64,000 nt of DNA from Thauera sp. K11 (GTDB taxonomy: Bacteria > Pseudomonadota > Gammaproteobacteria > Burkholderiales > Rhodocyclaceae), in contig NZ_CP023439.1 of NCBI RefSeq assembly GCF_002354895.1, positions 3,596,001-3,660,000 on the forward strand, read 5' to 3'. This document shows positions 32,928 through 42,085 of the stretch, in pieces. The notes beneath the pieces are model-generated. The model had not been told where the DNA came from. It did no database searches and saw only the letters and a program-made list of their open reading frames with translations. Each line of letters opens with the position of its first letter. Position 1 is the first letter of the stretch. The translations under genes were made by a program, and so were the position numbers.

Positions 32928-35693
32928 GTGTCCTCGAACGTATCAGCACTGCCCGTCGGCAGCGAATCCGCGCTCGCCGCACTTCAGGTCATCCGCCGCA
33001 ACGGCGCCGTCGTCGCCTTCGATCCCGAAAAGATCGCGCTTGCGATGACCAAGGCTTTCCTCGCCGTCGAGGGCAGCCAGAGCGCGGTGTCGTCGCGCGT
33101 CCGCGAACTGGTGGCGCGCCTGACCGACATCGTCGTCCGCTCCCTGACCCGCCGGCTGCCGGACGGCGGCACGGTGCATATCGAGGACATCCAGGACCAG
33201 GTCGAACTGGCGCTGATGCGCTCCGGCGAGCACGACGTGGCGCGCGCCTACGTGCTGTACCGCGAGCGCCGGGCGGCGGAACGCGCGGCGCTGGCCGAGG
33301 CCCGGGGCGCGCCGGCGCTGCACGTCACGGTCGACGGCGAACGCCGCCCGCTCGACGTGGCCGCGCTGCTGGAGACCTGCGAGGCTGCCTGCGCCGGCCT
33401 GGACGAAGGCGTGTCGGCACGGCTGATCCTCGAGCAGGCGCTGAAGAACCTCTACGACGGCGTCGCCATGGCCGACGTGCAGCAGGCGCTCATCCTCGCC
33501 GCGCGCGCCCTCATCGAGCGCGAACCGGGCTACGACCAAGCGACCGCCCGCCTGCTGCTCGGCAGCCTGGTGCAGGAGGTCGCCGGCCGCGCGGTGGCGC
33601 CGCAGGACATGGCGCCGGCCTATGCCGAATACCTGCCGGAGTTCGTCGGGCGCGGCATCGCGGCCGGCCTGCTCGACCCCCGCCTGGCCGAATACGACCT
33701 CGTCCGGCTGGCGTCGGCGCTGAAGCCGGAACGCGACCTGCTGTTCGGCTACCTGGGCCTGCAGACGCTCTACGACCGCTATTTCCTGCACGTCGAAGGG
33801 CAGCGCATCGAGCTGCCGCAGATCTTCTTCATGCGCGTCGCGATGGGGCTGGCGCTGGGCGAGATCGACCGCGAGGCCCGCGCCATCGAGTTCTACGACC
33901 TCATCTCCAGCTTCGACTTCATGTGCTCGACGCCGACGCTGTTCAACAGCGGCACGATGCATCCGCAGTTGTCGTCGTGCTACCTCACCACCGTCGACGA
34001 CGACCTCGACGGCATCTACCAGGCCATCAAGGAGAACGCGCTGCTGCAGAAGTACGCCGGCGGCCTGGGCAACGACTGGACGCCGGTGCGCGCCCTGGGC
34101 AGCCGCATCAGGGGGACGAACGGCCAGAGCCAGGGGGTGATCCCCTTCCTCAAGGTGGTGAACGACACCGCGGTGGCCGTCAATCAGGGCGGCAAGCGCA
34201 AGGGCGCGGTCTGCGCCTACCTGGAAACCTGGCACCTCGACATCGAGGAATTCCTGGAGCTGCGCAAGAACACCGGCGACGAGCGCCGCCGCACCCACGA
34301 CATGAACACCGCCAACTGGATTCCGGACCTGTTCATGAAGCGCGTGCACGAAAACGGCGAGTGGACGCTGTTCTCGCCGGTGGACGTGCCCGACCTGCAC
34401 GAGAAGTTCGGCGCGGCGTTCGAGGCAGCCTACCTGGCCTGCGAGGCCAGGGCCGCGGCGGGGGAGATCCGCCTGCACAAGAAGATTCCGGCGGTGCAGT
34501 TGTGGCGCAAGATGCTCACCATGCTGTTCGAGACCGGGCATCCGTGGATCACCTTCAAGGACGCCTGCAACCTGCGCTCTCCGCAGCAGCATGCGGGCGT
34601 GGTCCACGGCTCCAACCTGTGCACGGAAATCACGCTCAACACCTCGGCTTCGGAAACCGCGGTGTGCAACCTGGGCTCGGTCAATCTGCCGGCGCACCTG
34701 AAGGACGGCGAGCTGGACCTGCAGAAGTTGTCGCGCACGATACAGACGGCCATGCGCATGCTGGACAACGTGATCGACATCAACTTCTACGCCACGCCCA
34801 AGGCGCGCAACGCCAACCTGCGGCATCGCCCGGTGGGGCTGGGCATCATGGGCTTTGCCGATTGCCTGTACCGGCTGGGCCTGCCCTACGCCTCGCCGGC
34901 AGCCGTCGAGTTCGCCGACCGCAGCATGGAGGCGGTGTGCTTCCACGCCTACCGGGCATCGACCGAACTGGCGCGGGAACGCGGCCGCTATTCGAGCTTC
35001 GCCGGCAGCCTGTGGGACAGGGGCATCCTGCCGCACGAATCCCTCGACCTGCTCGCGGCCGACCGCGGCGGCTACCTCGACACCGACCGCAGCGCGAGCC
35101 TGGACTGGGCGAGCCTGAAGGAGCGCATCGCCCGCTACGGCATGCGCAACTCCAACTGCGTCGCCATCGCGCCGACGGCGACCATCTCCAACATCGTCGG
35201 CGTGTCGGCCAGCATCGAGCCGGCCTACCAGAACCTCTACGTCAAGTCGAACCTGTCCGGCGAATTCACCGTCATCAACGAAGCGCTGGTGCGCGACCTG
35301 AAGGCGCTGGGGCTGTGGGACGAAGTCATGGCTGCCGACCTCAAGTATTTCGACGGCTCGCTCGCCCGCATCGACCGCGTTCCGGACGAACTCAAGGCAC
35401 GCTACGCCACCGCCTTCGAGATCGACCCGCGGTGGCTCATCGAAGCCGCCGCCCGCCGCCAGAAGTGGATCGACCAGGCGCAGTCCCTCAACCTCTACCT
35501 CGCCCTGCCCTCGGGCAAGAAGCTGGACGAACTCTACAAGCTCGCCTGGGTGCGGGGCCTCAAGACCACCTACTACCTGCGCACCCTGGGCGCCAGCCAG
35601 ACCGAGAAGGCGGGCGCGCGCGACGACGCCCCGGCGCAGGAGGCGCCCCGCTTCTGCAGCATCGACAACCCGGAATGCGAGGCTTGCCAATGA
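32928..35693 (+). CDS. nrdA: Ribonucleoside-diphosphate reductase alpha subunit, class I
   Basis: A 921-residue catalytic subunit. An ATP-cone starts near residue 20 (VIRRNGAVVAFDPEKI), with a second cone-like stretch around 120-215. The catalytic barrel follows, with radical Cys565 in NLCTEI and redox cysteines in SGTMHPQLSSC and AVCNLGSVNL. The C-terminal CSIDNPECEACQ tail carries the thioredoxin-reducible pair. It reduces ribonucleotides to deoxyribonucleotides using the radical from NrdB. The GTG start at 32928 has a CGGAG site 7 bases upstream and begins the sequence upstream of the cone; no suitable ATG lies nearby. It overlaps nrdB by 4 bases. Confidence 0.95.
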   Translation: MSSNVSALPVGSESALAALQVIRRNGAVVAFDPEKIALAMTKAFLAVEGSQSAVSSRVRELVARLTDIVVRSLTRRLPDGGTVHIEDIQDQVELALMRSGEHDVARAYVLYRERRAAERAALAEARGAPALHVTVDGERRPLDVAALLETCEAACAGLDEGVSARLILEQALKNLYDGVAMADVQQALILAARALIEREPGYDQATARLLLGSLVQEVAGRAVAPQDMAPAYAEYLPEFVGRGIAAGLLDPRLAEYDLVRLASALKPERDLLFGYLGLQTLYDRYFLHVEGQRIELPQIFFMRVAMGLALGEIDREARAIEFYDLISSFDFMCSTPTLFNSGTMHPQLSSCYLTTVDDDLDGIYQAIKENALLQKYAGGLGNDWTPVRALGSRIRGTNGQSQGVIPFLKVVNDTAVAVNQGGKRKGAVCAYLETWHLDIEEFLELRKNTGDERRRTHDMNTANWIPDLFMKRVHENGEWTLFSPVDVPDLHEKFGAAFEAAYLACEARAAAGEIRLHKKIPAVQLWRKMLTMLFETGHPWITFKDACNLRSPQQHAGVVHGSNLCTEITLNTSASETAVCNLGSVNLPAHLKDGELDLQKLSRTIQTAMRMLDNVIDINFYATPKARNANLRHRPVGLGIMGFADCLYRLGLPYASPAAVEFADRSMEAVCFHAYRASTELARERGRYSSFAGSLWDRGILPHESLDLLAADRGGYLDTDRSASLDWASLKERIARYGMRNSNCVAIAPTATISNIVGVSASIEPAYQNLYVKSNLSGEFTVINEALVRDLKALGLWDEVMAADLKYFDGSLARIDRVPDELKARYATAFEIDPRWLIEAAARRQKWIDQAQSLNLYLALPSGKKLDELYKLAWVRGLKTTYYLRTLGASQTEKAGARDDAPAQEAPRFCSIDNPECEACQ

Positions 35694-36844
35694 GCGCGCT
35701 GCGTTTCGACGACTGGGACATGCCGGCGGCGCCGGCCGCGACCCGTGCGATGCCGGGCGCACCCGCTCCGGCGGGCACTGCCGCGCTCGCGCCGGCCGCG
35801 CCCGCCGGCGGGGAGGCGGCACCGTCCGCCCCGCCAAGCCTCGCTCCCGTCAATGCGGCGGACAAGCGCATCGTCAACGGCAAGACGGACATCAACCAGT
35901 TGGCGCCGTTCAAGTACCCCTGGGCGTGGGAATTCTTCCTCAAGGCCAACCGCAACCACTGGACGCCGCTGGAAATCGGCATGGCGCAGGACGTCCACGA
36001 CTACCACCACAAGCTCACCGGGGCCGAGCGCCACGTCTTCTCCAACGTGCTGGCCTACCTCACCACGTCCGACATCCTGGCCATGCGGAACATCGGCCTT
36101 GCGGTGATGGAGAAGATGAGCGCGCCCGAGCTGCAGATCTACCAGGCGCGCCAGGTCTATGAAGAGGCGCTGCACACCTGGACCTACCAGCACTGCATCG
36201 AGAGCATCGGCCTGGACCAGCAGGAGATCTACAACCGCTACCGCGTCGTTCCCGAGATCCACGGCAAGATCCGGCTGGCCAGCCAGCGCCTGGAGCGGGT
36301 GATGCGTTCCGACTTCGACCTCGCCAACCGCGACGCGCTGCACGAATTCGCGCTCTCGTACTTCTTCTTCGCGGTCGTCTTCGAGGGCTGCTGGTTCTAC
36401 AACGGCTTCACCCCCATCTTCGCGCTGCAGCGGCGGGGCCTGATGAAGGGGACCGCCGAGCAGTTGCAGTACATCATGCGCGACGAGGTGCTGCATTGCG
36501 CCTTCGGCATCCGCGTGGTGCGCGAACTGCTGAAGGAAGAAAACCTCGCCCTCGCCCCGGACGCGCTGCGCACGCTGTGGGACGAGGCCGAGGCGGCGGA
36601 GGCGGCCTACGCCGGCTACATCCTGCGCGAGCCCATCCTCGGCTACAACGCCGAGCTGCACGTCCAGCAGTTCCGCTTCATCGCCAACCGGCGGGCGCGG
36701 CAGGTGGGTGTGGCCGAACCCTTCCCGGGGGCCGAGAACGTGCTGCCGTGGCTGGACGAGCAGGCCAACCTGCGCAAGGAGAAGAACTTCTTCGAAACGC
36801 GGGTCACCGAGTACCAGACGGGGGGCGCACTGGCCTGGGACTGA
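35690..36844 (+). CDS. nrdB: Ribonucleoside-diphosphate reductase beta subunit, class Ia type
   Basis: A 384-residue radical-generating subunit. After a 55-residue Ala/Pro-rich N-terminal extension comes the four-helix ferritin-like core. The di-iron ligands are visible: Asp128 in TTSD, Glu159-x-x-His162, Glu in FFFAVVFEGC, and the E-x-x-H of RDEVLHC. Tyr166 stands four residues after His162, where the E. coli radical Tyr122 is, so it is an oxygen-dependent tyrosyl-radical enzyme. Coupled to nrdA by the ATGA overlap. The low-complexity N-terminus is unusual compared with E. coli NrdB. Confidence 0.95.
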   Translation: MSALRFDDWDMPAAPAATRAMPGAPAPAGTAALAPAAPAGGEAAPSAPPSLAPVNAADKRIVNGKTDINQLAPFKYPWAWEFFLKANRNHWTPLEIGMAQDVHDYHHKLTGAERHVFSNVLAYLTTSDILAMRNIGLAVMEKMSAPELQIYQARQVYEEALHTWTYQHCIESIGLDQQEIYNRYRVVPEIHGKIRLASQRLERVMRSDFDLANRDALHEFALSYFFFAVVFEGCWFYNGFTPIFALQRRGLMKGTAEQLQYIMRDEVLHCAFGIRVVRELLKEENLALAPDALRTLWDEAEAAEAAYAGYILREPILGYNAELHVQQFRFIANRRARQVGVAEPFPGAENVLPWLDEQANLRKEKNFFETRVTEYQTGGALAWD

Positions 36845-36873
36845 GGCGGCCGGCCGGCGGGCATTGCCCGCCC

Positions 36874-38076
36874 TCACTCATGGCGCAGCGCCTCGATGGG
36901 GTCGAGCCGCGCGGCGCGGCGCGCCGGGAAGTAGCCGAACAGCACCCCGATCGCCGCCGAGAACAGGAACGAGATCACGTTGATCGTCGGGTCGAACACA
37001 TAGGGCACCTGCATCACCGCGGTCAGCGCCAGCGACGCGGCGGTGGCGAGCGCGATGCCGATCAGCCCGCCCAGGCTGGACAGCACCACGGCCTCGATCA
37101 GGAACTGCAGCAGCACCTCGCGTTCGAGTGCGCCGATCGCCAGCCGGATGCCGATCTCGCGGGTACGCTCGGTCACCGACACCAGCATGATGTTCATGAT
37201 GCCGATGCCGCCCACCAGCAGGCTCACCGCCGCCACCGCGCCGAGCAGCATGGTGAGGATGCGGGTGGTGCCGGTGAGCGCCTCGGCGATCTGGCGCGTG
37301 TCCATCACGCGGAAGTCGTCCTCCTCGCCCTCGCCGATCTTGCGCCGTTCGCGCAGCAGCGCTTCGAACTGCGCCTTCACCGCGTCGATGGAGGCATTGC
37401 CCGCCACCGACACCATGACCATGCGCACGTCGAGGCTGCCGGTGAGGCGGCGCTGCACGGTGCGCAGCGGCATCACGATGGTGTCGTCCTGGTCCGAGCC
37501 CATCGCCGATTGGCCCTTGGAGCGCAGCAGCCCCACCACCTCGCAGGCGAACTGCTTGATGCGGATCTCGGCGCCCACCGGGTTCTGCTGGCCGAAGAGC
37601 TTGTCGCGCACGGTCTCGCCGATCACGCACACCGCCTTGCCGGAACGCTCCTCGGCCTCGGTGAAGCTGCGCCCGGCGGCGAACGTCCAGTTGCCGGCGG
37701 AAAAGTAGGCGTCGGTGGTGCCGGTCACCACCGCACTCCAGTTGCGCGCCTGATACACCGCGGTGACGCTGCTGCTCACCACCGGCGCCACCGCGGCCGC
37801 GCCGCCGATCTGGTTGCGCACCGCGTCGACGTCGGCCGCCTTGAACTGGGGCGCGTCCTCGCCGCCGGGGCCGAAGCGCTGGCCGGGCCGCGCCATCAGC
37901 AGGTTGCTGCCCATGCTGGCGATCTGGTCCGACACCGACTGCGTCGCGCCGTTGCCCAGCGTCACCATGGTGATGACCGCGGCGACGCCGATCACCACGC
38001 CGAGGATGGTGAGGAAGGAGCGCATCAGGTTGCGACGGATGGCGCGCATCGCCAGTTGCAGGGTGTTCCACCACAT
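36874..38076 (-). CDS. MacB-type ABC transporter permease
   Basis: A 400-residue membrane protein with one N-terminal helix (RSFLTILGVVIGVAAVITM), a periplasmic MacB_PCD-type domain and three C-terminal helices with the FtsX signature (GGIGIMNIMLVSVTERTREIGIR). It converts ATP-driven motion into periplasmic export through a tripartite complex. Unlike E. coli MacB the ATPase is a separate gene, whose stop overlaps this start by one base. It ends the operon that also encodes an adaptor and an outer-membrane factor. Confidence 0.92.
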   Translation of the reverse strand: MWWNTLQLAMRAIRRNLMRSFLTILGVVIGVAAVITMVTLGNGATQSVSDQIASMGSNLLMARPGQRFGPGGEDAPQFKAADVDAVRNQIGGAAAVAPVVSSSVTAVYQARNWSAVVTGTTDAYFSAGNWTFAAGRSFTEAEERSGKAVCVIGETVRDKLFGQQNPVGAEIRIKQFACEVVGLLRSKGQSAMGSDQDDTIVMPLRTVQRRLTGSLDVRMVMVSVAGNASIDAVKAQFEALLRERRKIGEGEEDDFRVMDTRQIAEALTGTTRILTMLLGAVAAVSLLVGGIGIMNIMLVSVTERTREIGIRLAIGALEREVLLQFLIEAVVLSSLGGLIGIALATAASLALTAVMQVPYVFDPTINVISFLFSAAIGVLFGYFPARRAARLDPIEALRHE

Positions 38077-38783
38077 CAGGCGCGCTCCTCGTTGCGGCGG
38101 TCGCTGTCCACCCGGCCGTCGACGAAGCGCACGATGCGCCGGGCGTGGGCGGCCATGTCGGGCTCGTGCGTCACCATCAGCACGGTGATGCCGCGTTCGC
38201 GGTTGAGGCCGGCGATCAGTTCCATGATCTCCTGGCTGTTGTGGGTGTCCAGGTTGCCGGTGGGCTCGTCGGCGAGCAGCACCTTGGGGCCGGTGACGAT
38301 GGCGCGCGCGATCGCCACCCGCTGCTGCTGGCCGCCGGACAGCTCGTTGGGCGCATGGTGCTCCCAGCCTTCCAGCCCCACCAGCCGCAGCGCCTCGCGC
38401 GCCGCCGCGTGGCGCGAGGCCGCGGGCTCGCCGCGGTAGATCAGCGGCAGCTCGACGTTCTCCAGCGCGGTGGTGCGCGCCAGCAGGTTGAAGCCCTGGA
38501 ACACGAAGCCGAGGAAGTGCCGCCGCAGCAGCGCGCGCTCGTCGCGCGACAGGCGCTCGACGTGGGCGCCCTGGAACAGGTAGCTGCCCGTCGTGGGCGT
38601 GTCGAGGCAGCCTAGGATGTTCATCACCGTGGATTTGCCCGAGCCGCTCGGCCCCATCACCGCGACGAACTCGCCTTCGCCGATGTCGAGGGTGATGCCC
38701 TTCAGCGCCTGGAAGGCCGCCTGGCCGCGGCCGTAGGTCTTGGTGATGGCGTCGAGCCGGATCAGCGGTTCGGCTGCGCTCAT
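38076..38783 (-). CDS. MacB/LolD-type ABC transporter ATPase
   Basis: A 235-residue nucleotide-binding subunit. The Walker A (GPSGSGKST), Q-loop (VFQGFN), signature (LSGGQQQR), Walker B (VLLADEPTGNLD) and H-loop (VTHE) are all present. The sequence is of the MacB/LolD class that powers the adjacent FtsX-type permease. Same-strand operon with adaptor and outer-membrane genes upstream; the gap to the adaptor gene is 79 bp. Confidence 0.94.
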   Translation of the reverse strand: MSAAEPLIRLDAITKTYGRGQAAFQALKGITLDIGEGEFVAVMGPSGSGKSTVMNILGCLDTPTTGSYLFQGAHVERLSRDERALLRRHFLGFVFQGFNLLARTTALENVELPLIYRGEPAASRHAAAREALRLVGLEGWEHHAPNELSGGQQQRVAIARAIVTGPKVLLADEPTGNLDTHNSQEIMELIAGLNRERGITVLMVTHEPDMAAHARRIVRFVDGRVDSDRRNEERA

Positions 38784-38862
38784 TGAACGACCCTCCTGTC
38801 ACTGCGTGACATCCTCCCCAGGGGAGGAAGAGCGCCCCCTTCGGGCGGCCGGGCGGGGGCGC

Positions 38863-40173
38863 TCATCGCTTGACGCCCAGCGCTTCGGTGATCACCGCCA
38901 TGCCGGCCTGCAGTTCGCCGCCGACGATCTCGGTGTGGCGGCCGTTGGTGGCGCCGGCCTTGACCTGCAGCGGCACCGCCTGGCCGTCGCGCAGCACCCA
39001 GATGCGCTGGCTGCCGTCGGTGCCGACGGCCGGCGCGGCCGCCTTCGGCGTGCTCGCCGGCGGACGCGGCATCAGCGAACCGAACACGCCGCCGCCGGAT
39101 TTCTGCGGCGCGGCGCTTATCGGCGGCGCGAAGCGCAGCGCGGCGTTGGGCACCAGCAGCGCGTTGTCGCGCACCAGCGTGGTGATCTCGGCGGTGCCGG
39201 TCATGCCGGGGCGCAGGCTGAGGTCGCCGTTGTCCACCCGCAGCACCGCCGGGTAGGAGATCACGCCGTTGTCGTCGGTGGCGTTGAAGCCGACGCGGGT
39301 GATCTCCGCCTCGAAGCGGCGCCCCGGCCAGGCATCCACGGTGAAGCTCGCCTTCAGCCCGGCCTTGACCTGGCCGACGTCGGCCTCGTCCACGTCCACC
39401 TTGAGTTCCATCTTGGAAAGGTCCTCGGCCAGGGTGAACAGCGTCACCGCCTGCAGCGAGGCCGCCACCGTCTGGCCGGGATCGACCGAGCGCGCCAGCA
39501 CCACGCCGTCGATCGGCGAGCGGATCTGCGCCTTGCCGAGATTGGTCTCGTCGGTGCGCAAGGCCGCCTTGGCCTCGGCGATGGCGGCCCGGGTGCTGGC
39601 GACGTTGGCCTCGGCGCGCGCCAACTCCGCCTCGGCGGTCTCCATCTCGGTCTTGGACGGCACCTTGCCGCCGGAAAGCTGCGCCACCTCGCGGTAGCGC
39701 GCGAGCTTGGCGCGCGCCTCGACCACGGTGGCCTCGGCCTGCTTCAGCCCGGCCTCGGCCACCGCCACCGCGGCGCGCGACTTGGCCACCGCGTCCTCGA
39801 ACTTCGATAGGTCGAGGACCGCCAGCACCTGGCCCTTCTTCACCCTGTCGTCGTCGTCCACCAGCACCGTGGCGACGGTGCCCGAAAGTTCGCTGCCCAC
39901 GTTCACCTGGTTGGTCGGTTCGAGATTGCCGGTGGCCGAGACCTCGACGACCAGGGTATCGACGCTCGCGGTTTCGGTGCGGTACTGCGGCCTGTTCGCC
40001 TCGCCGTTGCCCCTGAACACCAGCACGGCGGCGATGACCGCCGCTACGGCCACGCCGAGCAGCGGCAGGCGCCAGCGCCGCAGGCCGCCGCGGCCGTTGG
40101 CGGCGAGGATGGCGTGGAGGCCGGTCGCCGGCGCGCCGGCCTTGTCTTCGTTCTGCATGCGGGTCTCGTTCAT
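38863..40173 (-). CDS. MacA-like periplasmic adaptor (HlyD family)
   Basis: A 436-residue membrane fusion protein. There is one N-terminal helix (RRWRLPLLGVAVAAVIAAVLVF), a lipoyl half (VEVSATGNLEPTNQVNVGSELSGTV), a coiled-coil hairpin around residues 125-205, the second lipoyl half (AQIRSPIDGVVLARSVDPGQTV) and a beta-barrel. It links the MacB-like pump to an outer-membrane channel. The GSLMPRPPASTPKAAAPAVG insertion near residue 360 is low-complexity. ATG 40173 overlaps the upstream outer-membrane factor gene by 4 bases; ATG 40158 is an alternative. Confidence 0.92.
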   Translation of the reverse strand: MNETRMQNEDKAGAPATGLHAILAANGRGGLRRWRLPLLGVAVAAVIAAVLVFRGNGEANRPQYRTETASVDTLVVEVSATGNLEPTNQVNVGSELSGTVATVLVDDDDRVKKGQVLAVLDLSKFEDAVAKSRAAVAVAEAGLKQAEATVVEARAKLARYREVAQLSGGKVPSKTEMETAEAELARAEANVASTRAAIAEAKAALRTDETNLGKAQIRSPIDGVVLARSVDPGQTVAASLQAVTLFTLAEDLSKMELKVDVDEADVGQVKAGLKASFTVDAWPGRRFEAEITRVGFNATDDNGVISYPAVLRVDNGDLSLRPGMTGTAEITTLVRDNALLVPNAALRFAPPISAAPQKSGGGVFGSLMPRPPASTPKAAAPAVGTDGSQRIWVLRDGQAVPLQVKAGATNGRHTEIVGGELQAGMAVITEALGVKR

Positions 40174-41642
40174 GAGGCGTTGCCGGGTTCATCGGCGGGG
40201 GCGCTCGACCAGCCGCCGCCGAGCGCCTTGTAGAGCTGGATCTGCGCGCTGGCGAGATCGCCGGTGCTGCTGGCGAGTTCGTCTTCGAGGCCGAGCAGCG
40301 TGCGCTGGCTGTCGAGCACGGTGAGGAAGTCGGTCAGGCCGGTGGCGTAGCGGTGCTGGGCGATCTGCAGGGTCAGTTGCGCCGCCGCGGTCGCACGCGC
40401 GAGTTGGGTGTGCCGTTCGGTGCCGTTGGCGACCGCCACCAGCGCGTTCTCGACGTCTTCCAGCGCGGTCAGCACCGCGCCCTGGTAGGCGACGCGCGCC
40501 TGCTCCAGCAGCGCGTCCTGGATCTCGACGTTGGCGGCGATGCGGCCGGAATCGAAGATGGGCGCGGTGACGCCGGCCAGCAGCGAGCGGGCCACCGCGC
40601 CGCTGTTGCCGAGCGCGCCCAGGCGCAGCGCTTCCACGCCGATCGAGCCGGACAGGCTGAAGCTCGGGTAGCGCGCCGCCTGCGCCTCGCCCAGCCGGGC
40701 GGTCTGGGCGGCGAGCCGGCGCTCGCCGGCGCGCACGTCGGGGCGCTGGCGCAGCACGTCGGCCGGGATGCCGGCGAAGACGGCCTCGGCGGCCAGCGGA
40801 ATCGCCACGCCCGTCGTCTCCGTACTGCTCAACCGCACCGCCAGTTCGCCCGGCGCACGGCCGCACAACACCGCCAGCCGGTTGCGGGCCTCGACGATGG
40901 CGGTGCGCAAGGCGGGCAGCGCGGCGCGCGCGCTTTCCAGCTCGGTCAGCGCCTGCGCGGTGTCCAGCTCCGACACCAGCCCGGCCTGCAACCGCCAGCC
41001 GGTCAGCGCGTGGGTTTCCTCGCGCGCGGCGACGCTGGCCTCGGTCACCGCCAGGCGGCGCTCGGTGGTTCTCAGTTCGACGTAGTTCAGCACCACCTCG
41101 GCCAGCAGCGACACCCGGACGTCGCGCAGGCTTTCCACCGCCGCGCCGAGATCGGCCTCGGCCGCCTCGACACCGCGCCGCAGGCCACCGAACACGTCCG
41201 GCTCCCAGCTCGCGTCGAAGCCGGCGCTGTAGAGATTGACGGCGCTGCCGCTGCCGCTCTCGGCGCTGGAACGCGAACGCCGCGCGCTGCCCGAGGCATC
41301 CACCGACGGGCCGAGCTGGGCGCCCGCCAGCAGGCGCCGCGCCCGCGCCTCGCGCAGTTGCGCCCGCGCGGTGGCGAGATCGAGATTGGCCGCCAGCGCA
41401 TCGGCCACCAGGCCGTCCAGCACCGGATCGTCGAACTGCCGCCACCACGCCGCGAGCACGGCGGGATCGCTGCCGCGGCCATCGCCGGCCACCGACCATG
41501 CGGCCGGCACCGCCACGTGCGGCGCGTGGTAATCGGGGCCGACGGTCATGCAGGCCGACAGCGCCAGGGTCGCCAGCAGCATCGGGCCGCCGCGGGCAAG
41601 AAGGCGCCGCCACGCGGGCAGCGGCACGGAAACAGGTTTCAT
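40170..41642 (-). CDS. Outer-membrane efflux lipoprotein, NodT/OprM family
   Basis: A 490-residue TolC-like outer-membrane channel. A signal peptide with lipobox LSAC (LALSACMTVGPDY) is followed by the NodT-type pattern W-R-Q-F-D-D-P-x-L. Two OEP repeats follow (e.g. RQRPDVRAGERRLAAQTARLGEAQAARYPSFSL). It provides the exit duct for the MacAB-like pump encoded next. It is the first gene of the operon. ATG 41642 gives the signal peptide; longer in-frame reading upstream has no signal-like features. Confidence 0.93.
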   Translation of the reverse strand: MKPVSVPLPAWRRLLARGGPMLLATLALSACMTVGPDYHAPHVAVPAAWSVAGDGRGSDPAVLAAWWRQFDDPVLDGLVADALAANLDLATARAQLREARARRLLAGAQLGPSVDASGSARRSRSSAESGSGSAVNLYSAGFDASWEPDVFGGLRRGVEAAEADLGAAVESLRDVRVSLLAEVVLNYVELRTTERRLAVTEASVAAREETHALTGWRLQAGLVSELDTAQALTELESARAALPALRTAIVEARNRLAVLCGRAPGELAVRLSSTETTGVAIPLAAEAVFAGIPADVLRQRPDVRAGERRLAAQTARLGEAQAARYPSFSLSGSIGVEALRLGALGNSGAVARSLLAGVTAPIFDSGRIAANVEIQDALLEQARVAYQGAVLTALEDVENALVAVANGTERHTQLARATAAAQLTLQIAQHRYATGLTDFLTVLDSQRTLLGLEDELASSTGDLASAQIQLYKALGGGWSSAPADEPGNAS

Positions 41643-42085
41643 GCGGATTCCCGTCTTTCGACGTCCTGGAAGAAGGGTGCCCGCCGGCGGCGACGCCGTC
41701 CGGCAGAGCATGCCGGACGCCATGCTAGCGGGGGGGCGGCCTGAGGATGTACCCGAATGTAGATGGCGGGCATATGACGGTCCCCGCGTTCTCTGCCCGA
41801 GGGCCGGCGGACGTCGCGGTGTCGCGGCCGCGGCCCGCCGCATTTTCACCTATGCGGCTTCATCGCGGCGCGCAGGCTCCGGCGGCGCTGGAGCCGTGTC
41901 GGCACGAAACGGACGAGTGGCGACGCATGTGCCGATGAGCGCATGGCGCATGGCCGGCGCGGCAGCCGGGCGTGCGAGGGTGTCACGGTCGCCGGCGGCT
42001 ATGGGAGGCCGGACGCGGCTACGCGCACCCGCTGCGGGAGTCCGCTTCGCATCCCCGGCCGGCGCGTCCCCGCCGCTGCGCGGTG
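41643..42085. other. 443-bp intergenic region without a recognised gene
   Basis: The region lies between the efflux operon (reading left) and the lone Rieske gene (also reading left). It must contain the efflux operon promoter. Short open frames on both strands have no family resemblance or ribosome site. I see no clear terminator or operator. Confidence 0.5.

Noticed and set aside
32943..35837. Long minus-strand open frame opposite nrdA
   Set aside because: Antisense shadow; nrdA has all catalytic motifs in the plus strand.
41747..41938. Short plus-strand open frame in the gap between the efflux operon and petA
   Set aside because: No ribosome site and no recognisable protein.
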